Positions 56,586 through 64,000 of a stretch of 64,000 nt of DNA are shown here, in pieces. Origin of the DNA: Diphasiastrum complanatum. Lineage: Eukaryota; Streptophyta; Lycopodiopsida; Lycopodiales; Lycopodiaceae. The stretch spans positions 28,161,746-28,225,745 of the forward strand of contig CM055112.1 in NCBI GenBank assembly GCA_029204225.1. Direction: 5' to 3'. Every line of letters begins with the position of its first letter. Position 1 is the stretch's first letter. A model generated the notes under the pieces. It was not told where the DNA came from. It worked only from the letters and a program-made list of their open reading frames with translations, and did no database searches. The position numbers and the translations under genes were made by a program.

Positions 56586-56930
56586 TGTCATGTCCTTGGG
56601 TTAACTCAAGTTGGCCATGTTGTCCTACGACTTAGCATACCCCATACATGGTTAAGATTCGCATAGAACCAGTGTCAATAGTGATTGCTAGGCACAGTAC
56701 CTACTAGCCAACCCATAAATAAGGAGGTCGGTATGCCTATCTCAACCCATAAATTAATTATGGCTACGAGGGGTTGGGGCCCTCATGGTACTAAAGTCAT
56801 AATCAATGGTTCAGAAGCCTAAAAGTCTTGATGGTGGATTTGCATGGTGTTAATAGTGACTCACAAGGGGAGTGAATGATGCAGTCCAGTAAGGTTGTTG
56901 AGGTGTCATAGCTCACTCTTAGTTGAGGAG
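56586..56930 (+). repeat. chromovirus solo-LTR remnant
   Basis: Starts TGTCATGTCC and parallels the - strand LTR ending at 3365. Both contain TTAATTATG, a GGTTTGGGGCCC or GGTTGGGGCCC block, GTCATAATCAATGGTT and TTGATGGTGGATTT, in that order. No coding sequence of a gypsy element adjoins it. Confidence 0.6.
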
Positions 56931-57084
56931 GGGACTTGGGGGTATAAGTTTACCCATAGGCTTCCCTTGGAGAGACTAAAGGGCTCTCAAATAAAACACC
57001 TTATGAATTTTGGACAAGCTCCAAACCTTCATTATTAAACTTCAGAATTTTCAAATGTATTGCCTATGTGTAGATACTGTAGGA

Positions 57085-57880
57085 GATCAGGAAGAAGCTG
57101 GACTCCCACAAATCCATTTTCATTGGTTATACGACTTCAGATAAAGCTTATAAGTTGTATGATCCCATTGAACTGAAGATTTAACGAGAATTGGTTTATC
57201 AACCTCAATGGCAAGGGCAAAGCACAGACAATCGAAGAACTATCAAACCCTCCTACTTTCAACTCAACTATTTATATTGAAAGATCAAATGTGTCAACTT
57301 CAGTTGAACAACTTATCAACAAAAAAATCGAAAGAAGATGTTGCAGCTCAGCAACAACAAAACCAGAAAATGTTTATTAGTCTCATTCGTCTCCCAGAAG
57401 ATCGACAAGATATCGTAGACCACCTAATAGGTATATTGATCAATCTGCTTGTTATCTCATTTTAGGCCACCTATTGTTGAAGTAGCACTCAATCAGTCAA
57501 ACTCCAATCTCTAGAGAGAAGATATGGGTAGAGAGTATTCATCTCTCATCAAAAACCAGACTTGGACTATTGTTGAATTACCTGCCAGTAGAAATATATT
57601 TGATTGCAAATGAATATTCAAGATCAAATACAAAGTGGATAGAAGTATCGATCAAAGGAAAGCTTGACTTGTTGCACGAGGATTTTCTCAGATCTACGGC
57701 AGTAAAGCATAATTGATAAGGAAATGAATCAAACTTATACTATTGTATGTTGTTGCAGCGAATCTGATGATACATCATATGGATGTATAGACAATCTAGC
57801 TTAATGGAGTTATCTAATAAGATATCTACATGATACAGCCCGAAGGTTATCTAATCAATGGTAAAGAAAATCTGTTAGGG
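57085..57880 (+). pseudogene. copia pol scrap (integrase end to early reverse transcriptase)
   Basis: Reads FIGYTTSDKAYKLYDP (integrase C-part), a degraded linker, LIKNQTWTIVELPASRNIFD (RT start), LVARGFSQIYG, then HHMDV...LNGVI...DIYMIQPEGYLINGKENL. Stops and shifts are frequent. Cut off at about 57880, where unrelated sequence starts TGTTAGGGC. A different family from copies A and B. Confidence 0.75.
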
Positions 57881-58873
57881 CAATATTTGGCAAGTGATTG
57901 GTCCCACCAAAAAGTCCTAAAAATGTCAAGGGGGCACCACTACTAATGGTGGTTATGCCCTACGTGAGTAACAGAGGTCTTGCCACATCCAATCCTGGGG
58001 GCTTTCTTTGTTACCTTGTGCTCCTAAGCCAATGAGAGTTTTCCAGGCTCTGATAAGTATGACTGTAAGGAGGGGGTGCTAGTACTTTTGATGCAATGAT
58101 TCACTAGCTTTTTAGGGTCACGGTTCCATACAAACATCTGATTGCTAAATCGCGCTAGGATCTCGCTAACAGTATGTTTGACTTTCAAATGGCCTTTGGG
58201 AGATGTGACTTAGGGCATCCTCTGGTGGTTCATAGTATTGCCTTCATTTCCAAGGCATTGTCCCTATAATGAGGGTGTTAACGGATCATGGCCATGGTGA
58301 TCGCGGACATCCTTAGTCTGCTAAAATTTCATACCCTATGTGTTTAGGAGCTACCCTTATATCTTAAGATACTATCCTTATGTCTTTAGGATACCATCCT
58401 TTGAGTCCTAAAAACTTGTCTTTAACTCCTTAGGGATTGGTCCTTTAAGATTAGGATACTACCTTTAAATTTTAGGACTATGCCTGTAGGCCACGACGTG
58501 TAAGTACGTGCCCTTTGAGGTCGTGGGACCCTCAATGGGTGGGGCTAGGCTCTTGGCAAATCATATGGGGTGTAAGAGGCTGACACTTGCAAACTTCATA
58601 GCAATGTAATTAACAATCATAGAGCATACAGAAAAATACCTTGCAATATCAATGCTCGTCAAATGGATGTGAGGTATCCTCTTTTTAGTTATTTTTCCAT
58701 GTTGTATAGAGTGCTCATGGGGTGCAAGTTATACGCACCGCTTTGTTTGATAAGCGGTGGTATTTTTGCCGACCGTCGGATCTAGGTACTTTGCTAGACA
58801 GTACCAACGGCGGGTGTGACTAGTGTGACGCTTTAACCAAGGTGGTGTTTTTCAACCACGGATGGTGGACCGG
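57881..58873. other. noncoding; short degenerate repeats at 58320-58480
   Basis: No gene. Between 58320 and 58480 words such as TTAAGATACTATCCTTA, TTTAGGATACCATCCTTT and TTAGGATACTACCTTTA recur about every 30-40 bp. The start TGTTAGGGCA at 57881 could be an LTR edge, unproven. Confidence 0.4.
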
Positions 58874-58904
58874 CCCGCTCTGGTGTTTCACAGAGGTCGG
58901 GTCC
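58874..58904 (+). repeat. 31-bp stem-loop, copy 2 of 3
   Basis: Identical to 364-394. It is preceded by ATGGTGGACC (58862-58871), a word also found before the third, looser copy (62761-62770). Confidence 0.6.
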
Positions 58905-59121
58905 AGTTGACACTCTTCATAAATGACAAAAACGGAAAACGCTTCCAAACTTGACATTTTATTATTGTTCAGTTCCATCCTAATGAAGTATAAAGTGTAT
59001 GTATGAGAACGTCTTCTTACTCGTTTATAGAATACAGTTCAATAATGACTTCAAGTTAACGCTAGTAAGGTGCTTGGCTTCAAGACTTCTCTTGGATTCG
59101 GCTAGTGATTAGGGGGAATGC

Positions 59122-60462
59122 TTTTTGGCGAGCTTTTTCGTCCTTGAAGTGAGCTTTTCTAGCACCCATTCAAGACATCAAAAAATGATACAGCATAAGG
59201 AGCATAAGAAGACAGCCATTAGTTGTAACAGGGAAATCTAGACCCAAGAGACCTACCTACCATGATAGATATGGTTTCCACTACATAACCAAGGAGGGGC
59301 TTACTAACAGTAAGAAGCTCCATGTTCATATGCACAGCATACTGAGCAAATAGGCCTCACCTATTCAAGAAGCATGCCTACTCGTAAATGCTACACTAGT
59401 GTCACTACTCCCAGCATGGAGAAATCCTGGAGGCCCAAGAAGAATACTTCTACCTGAGTCATTAACTTTGGTTCCCAAGAGAGACGAGAAGTTGAATGAG
59501 ACACATCTTCATAGCGATGACCTCATTTTATAAAGGTGCAGGAGATATGTCGGGATTTGAACCAAGCCACATACAAATCGATTGAATGTAATGGAAAAGC
59601 ACTTCTCCTCTGCTAACGACCTACCCTATAAAGATTATTAGGTGTATCAAGCAAAGAGCTGTAATAGCATTTGTGATACAATTTATCAAACAAAAATTCA
59701 TATAAGACAACTGGGTATTATAAATATCTATTCAGAATAGCAACTCCAAAGAATAAATGTACAAAAATACTTACTATAAAAAAAAAAAATTAACTCACGC
59801 AACTTACATTCTCTTATACCATGTACATATTCTAATGTAGAGACGCTACTCAGCATGCACTTGGACGAAAGCATACATGGAAATTTTTAAACCCATGTAA
59901 GTGTACATTTTTAATACAATAGACTCATTGCAAAAATAATCAATATGAACAAATTCACATCTATGGGAAATTGACAACAGATAGGCCATAAGCAATTATC
60001 AAGGCAAGCCTAGACTCTAATATCTAGTTACAATACCCATGGGCAACCTCAATGGTTTCCCCAAGTTATGGCTAGTGGCATAATATGTTCCCAATTTTAA
60101 GGACAACTTCCAATGCATTGTCATCCTTAAAATGGTGGGGGGCCTCTTTGTTGTTAGAAAATACATCTATTTCTCATAAACCATTTCTTGAAGACATGGG
60201 TATCTCAATAGAGTTACGCTTCTTTTAGATGTGAAGTAATGTTATATTTCATTGGAGTAGACATACCCCAGACATGTTATATTTCACTGATATAAACATA
60301 CCTTATACATGCATGTAGAATGGAAAGAACATTTAATAATATTGCCAAAATTAGCTTATAGTGGGTGGACTCTATTAGTGAAAAAAGCTCGCTTTGCACA
60401 CATAAAAGCTCGCCTTTGAAAGCCCCGCCTAGAAACGCTCGCCGCAAAAAGCTCGCCAAAAA
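59122..60462. mobile_element. candidate 1.34-kb element with 17-bp inverted ends
   Basis: TTTTTGGCGAGCTTTTT at 59122-59138 is the exact complement of 60446-60462. The right side also carries several direct copies of an AAAGCTCGC(C) word (60380-60460), and the left a related GTGAGCTTTTCTAG. The related repeat at the start of the window is shorter by about the same length between comparable points, as if this segment were inserted. No target duplication or transposase frame was found, so mobility is unproven. Confidence 0.4.
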
Positions 60463-61060
60463 TCGACACACCCGTAATTAGTAGGTCGAAAAAGCAATGG
60501 GAAGTAATTTGTTCTCTAAACAAGGCATACGAACTGCATTTTATTCATACTATTGCTATAATTTAAAACCATCTCCCTACTTGAGGTCGTACAAAAATGG
60601 CTCACTAACATAAATGATTTAACTAACCAAGCCCTACCACCGTTCGCTTGAAGGTAAGAGCAAAAACCATTCATAAAATTGAGATGAATATAAACGATGA
60701 AATTAAGTAAAGTAGAATTGTTTATAACAAATTCACAAATAGCAATGAAAGTCAAATCATACCTCAGAATGTCGTTAGGTAGCCGTTATGTGTGGATACT
60801 CTAGTCATGAATGTCTCCTCTTGAGGCCCATTGCTCTTTATGACATCAACCTTTGTAGCATAAAATCAGAGCCAGGCACGTTGATGCGGTTTTTCCCCAC
60901 TTTGCGCATGTCGGATTGAGTTGTGTAAAAAGAAAATGAAGAAAATCAAATTTTCTAGAATATGAACGATGCGATTGACAAGTTAACGTTCATTTGAGAG
61001 AAAACTGAACCGAAAGTCTGTAAAAAAAAACAGGCCAAAAAGATGTAATGGCCTAAAATA
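60463..61060. other. diverged repeat tail resembling 830-930
   Basis: Around 60640-60790 the words CGTTCGCTTGAAGGTAAG and CATACCTCAGAATG...TAGGTAGC parallel 818-832 and 902-924. No gene. Confidence 0.4.
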
Positions 61061-61860
61061 TCAGCAATCAATCAATCAACAAAAATGAACATGCATGATA
61101 GTACAAGCAATCATTAACCTCCCAACATCCCACAGTGAAATCATGTAAGCAACCTCTTTCGCCCTTGCATATCAAGCATTCATGATGCTTACTAACAACC
61201 CATTACTCCACACAAAACAAGTCATCTACTACAAGCTCGTTTGAGCAAGCCATAATGAAACCCTAATGACAAAGGAAAGACAAACCACATCCACTCAATC
61301 AATCTACAAAGTAACCATCCTCACACATTCTAAAACACTCTCACAAGAAGCCACACTCATCACTCACACTCTCAACCAAGTACTCAACCCATTCATCAAA
61401 GCATTGCAATCTCAACACTATACAAACTTTGGATCAAACCCTCATCACCACACTAACATTAGGCATCACCCTTCAACTAGCACTCATCCCAACAAACGAT
61501 CCCCAAGAAACAAGCATCACTCATTACTAACTATGGAGTTACTAACATCAAGCAACTAATTACATGGCACTAGCATTGAGCAACATTTAGACACAAAATG
61601 AAACTAAACAACAAGCTCATTAATCTCCTTAACCACAAAGAGTGGTCTCCTTTATAGCAATTCTCAAGTGTCCCCCTTCAAAATGAGGCCTTGTCAATTC
61701 CAAGCCCTTCAAGCCCTCTTTGCCATTTGTCCTCAACCCATTTGATAGTACAACCTAGTGGCCTCCATAAGAGAGTGGGGGAGTGGTGCATTCAAGGCTC
61801 TCTTCCAAAACTAGCCAAGAGGCCCATTTTTGTCAAAGTCTAGGGAGGTTATTCAAGTTT
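61061..61860. other. G-poor, A/C-rich stretch, no gene
   Basis: From about 61060 to 61620 the + strand is very rich in A and C and poor in G, with frequent CTCA, CACA and ATCA words. A 97-residue frame (61266-61559) is a by-product of this composition: mostly T, H, S and N, with no motif. Confidence 0.45.
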
Positions 61861-64000
61861 CCCCTAGAAGCCCAAAATGTCGGCTAGTGGGTGTACCTTC
61901 CAATTTTTTTAGCCTCCAAGGTGTTTTGGCATTTATTATTCAAATTTTGGGTGAGGCCTTTTTTCACCCCTATTTTTAGTAGGTCGTCATTTTTCTTTGG
62001 GTACCTTTGTTTTTTGCTTTTCTTCAATTTTTCAAGGGCCGTGGCCACTGCTTATTTTTTTGGGTTTTTGGTCTGTTGGGTAACCACTTGGCCCGCACAT
62101 TTCGTTAATTGCCCGTAAATTGCCCAAACTTTGCCGTTAGGATTTTTGAGATTTCTTGACACTGAATTCATATTTGCCGATCCCGTTTTTATCCGAAACT
62201 TTTCTTTCTCGATCTTTTTTTTCTGTGGTTGACTTTTTCGGCATTCATGACTAGGGCTCCCACGACAAGCACGGTTTCCCTGAAAAATACATTGAGTGAT
62301 CATATATTAGTAAAAATGGACTCAGTACATGGTGAGAATTTTAGCACGGTCATATCGGCTATTTTTTTACAACTGGCCATTTTTTTGAAAAGCCGTAAAA
62401 TATTTACCGGCCATTCCTAGGCCGCAAATTTGCTCTAGCCTCATGTAGGGGCAGACTGGGACCCATTTCTAGGTGAACTAGCACTCTTGGCTCGATCTTA
62501 CAAAACTTGGACCAGCAAACTATTACTGATGGTTTTTTGAAAAGTCAATTTCTTACTTTTAAACTGTGTCTAGCCACTTTAGGACGGGCTGGGACCCAGT
62601 TCGTAAGGCAAATTTGTGCCAATTTTTCTCTAATAACCGGGTTTTAACATTGTTGATTTTTTTAGGTATTGCGAACTTAAGCTTCAATATTATTCCAAGT
62701 TTTTCGTGTGAAAATATCGGCTAACATTTGGCGACTACCACTGGATAGTATGGTCCCCATATGGTGGACCTAGAGTCTCTGGTTTTCACAGACCAGCTCC
62801 TGGTGGTGAATCAAGTTATAGTGGGCTCAGCACCCTTGCTAGGTGATGCTAACCACAGTGAGTTGGTGGGATGGCTTCAATAGCTTTCTACTCAAAAAGG
62901 CCATCGATTGAGCCCTTAGGATCCATCTGCAAACCGGATTGGATTTAACCGCAGCATCCTTTGAACAATTTGGTGTCTTCATACCTGCAAAACCCCACCT
63001 ATGACCTAATGCAAATGCTCCCAATCTCATCAGACGTAAGGCAATGCCCATCTTTCGGACCCATGCATGGAAGGACTATGCAAATGCAATTCTTAGGATT
63101 GGAAAGGGATTATATGGATGCAAGTCATCAGTATTGTGTTCTACCACCGAGTAATTGATGTGTGTGTGAATGCATTTGCAGGAGACTTTAGTACCCCATC
63201 TCTTGAAACCGGCCCAAGAGTGGTGATTACCAACTCTTTTTTTGTTTAGACATTCAACATATATTCTCTAAAACCAATTCGATGGGAATAATCATTTCTC
63301 CTCTCTGTACTGACTCTTATCTCAAGCTCTATATTCTAACAGTAGTCCCATGTAGGACAACTTAATGTCCTAAGATCCAATACACAAATGGTAGGAAGTA
63401 TTGGTTTTCCCGCTAGTCTATGGAATCGATCAGAAAAATCGTCCCTCATCTCTTATGGATGTGCGAGGCATCACGTCATCCTTATCAAATTGGTTCGAGA
63501 TCTGATAGAGACGGTTGAAAGTCATTTTTCTTTTTCATTTTTTCTTTTACTTTTCTCTCAGTCTTTTTCTCTCTCTCTTTTTCTATTTATTTTCTTTTCT
63601 TTTTTTACGTTTTTGCTTAATCCATTGAGCGATGGAGTCACTCCCCACCCCACTATATTGTTTCTGTTTTTAACTTTTTCCACTCTTACCCTCCCCTCAA
63701 CTATGCGTCTATACAGTCATTTATGCCCATAGGAGAAAATATGTAATGCCCTATGCAGCTCAGAGTATATGTCAAAATGCAGGGGTATGGATGCATGAGA
63801 CGGTCTTGCAATCAAATGTCCAAACACACAGTGTCTACATGATGCGAGTGTAGCGGTGTGTGAATGGAGTAGATTCATCTGAGATATTTGTAGATCACAG
63901 TTTACAGTGTCTGTGAATCTCACACGCAGTAACAACGAATCTCATACTGAAACATTTTTTTTTTAGTGGTTATTCTAAACAAGATAGAATGTTAACCCAC
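61861..64000. other. intergenic; third stem-loop-like copy and a pyrimidine tract
   Basis: No gene. 62761-62805 resembles the stem-loop repeats at 364 and 58874 (ATGGTGGACC, CTCTGGTTTTCACAGACC). A GCTGGGACCCA(G/T)TT(C) phrase occurs at about 62454 and 62588. A long T/C tract lies at 63518-63610. Confidence 0.4.

Noticed and set aside
61266-61559. 97-residue open frame
   Set aside because: Composition-driven (T, H, S, N) from a G-poor block; no domain, homologous motif or gene context.

Overview
This window is nuclear DNA of a land plant. Two ordinary plant genes fix this: a three-exon BT1-type adenylate carrier gene on the + strand (28054-31385) and an intronless LUX ARRHYTHMO/PCL1-type GARP transcription factor on the - strand (52351-53535). 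Nearly everything else is retrotransposon debris, long (GA)n/(CT)n tracts and diverged noncoding repeats, as in a large repeat-rich plant genome. A fern, gymnosperm or other repeat-rich lineage would all fit, and I cannot choose between them from this sequence. No prokaryotic, plastid or CRISPR-like content was seen.

Layout. 1-3.0 kb: no gene. 3.0-14.4 kb: two decayed copies of one Ty1/copia family stand head to head (A on -, about 3.55-8.34 kb; B on +, about 8.69-13.3 kb) with a third gag scrap between them. Both stop just after the reverse transcriptase and abut chromovirus (Ty3/gypsy) pieces. Copy A carries a 375-bp hAT-type MITE with a perfect 8-bp target duplication. 14.4-22.3 kb: microsatellites, palindrome clusters, degenerate tandem repeats and a second MITE (640 bp) with related 12-bp ends and its own 8-bp duplication. 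22.4-27.2 kb: a gypsy protease scrap, a copia LTR edge and AT-rich DNA. 27.3-31.4 kb: the carrier gene. 32.4-35.8 kb: copia scraps, one of which (F) reads from an integrase-side linker straight into about 250 residues of unknown protein where reverse transcriptase should be.

35.8-50.1 kb is a nest. A Tat/Athila-like gypsy pol (G) is split at its protease active site by a complete noncoding LARD-type element (37034-41455, target duplication CAGGT). G is cut off inside its integrase by another LTR (J). A complete non-autonomous copia element (D, 46226-49871, target duplication ACATC) sits inside J-related sequence. 50.2-52.3 kb: a copia LTR, then the 3' side of the LUX gene. 52.35-55 kb: the LUX gene and its GA-rich upstream region. 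55-64 kb: a chromovirus solo-LTR remnant, a copia pol scrap and a diverged repeat family. That family shares an exact 31-bp stem-loop with the start of the window and appears to hold a 1.34-kb segment bounded by a 17-bp inverted repeat.

I see no multi-gene system in which the genes act together. The two host genes are unrelated in function. The most unusual items are the two copia-derived elements with unknown ORFs in place of polymerase (D, F), the pair of hAT MITEs sharing ends but not interiors, the head-to-head copia pair, and the shared stem-loop family. All boundaries and similarities were found by eye. Those resting on target duplications are the firmest.
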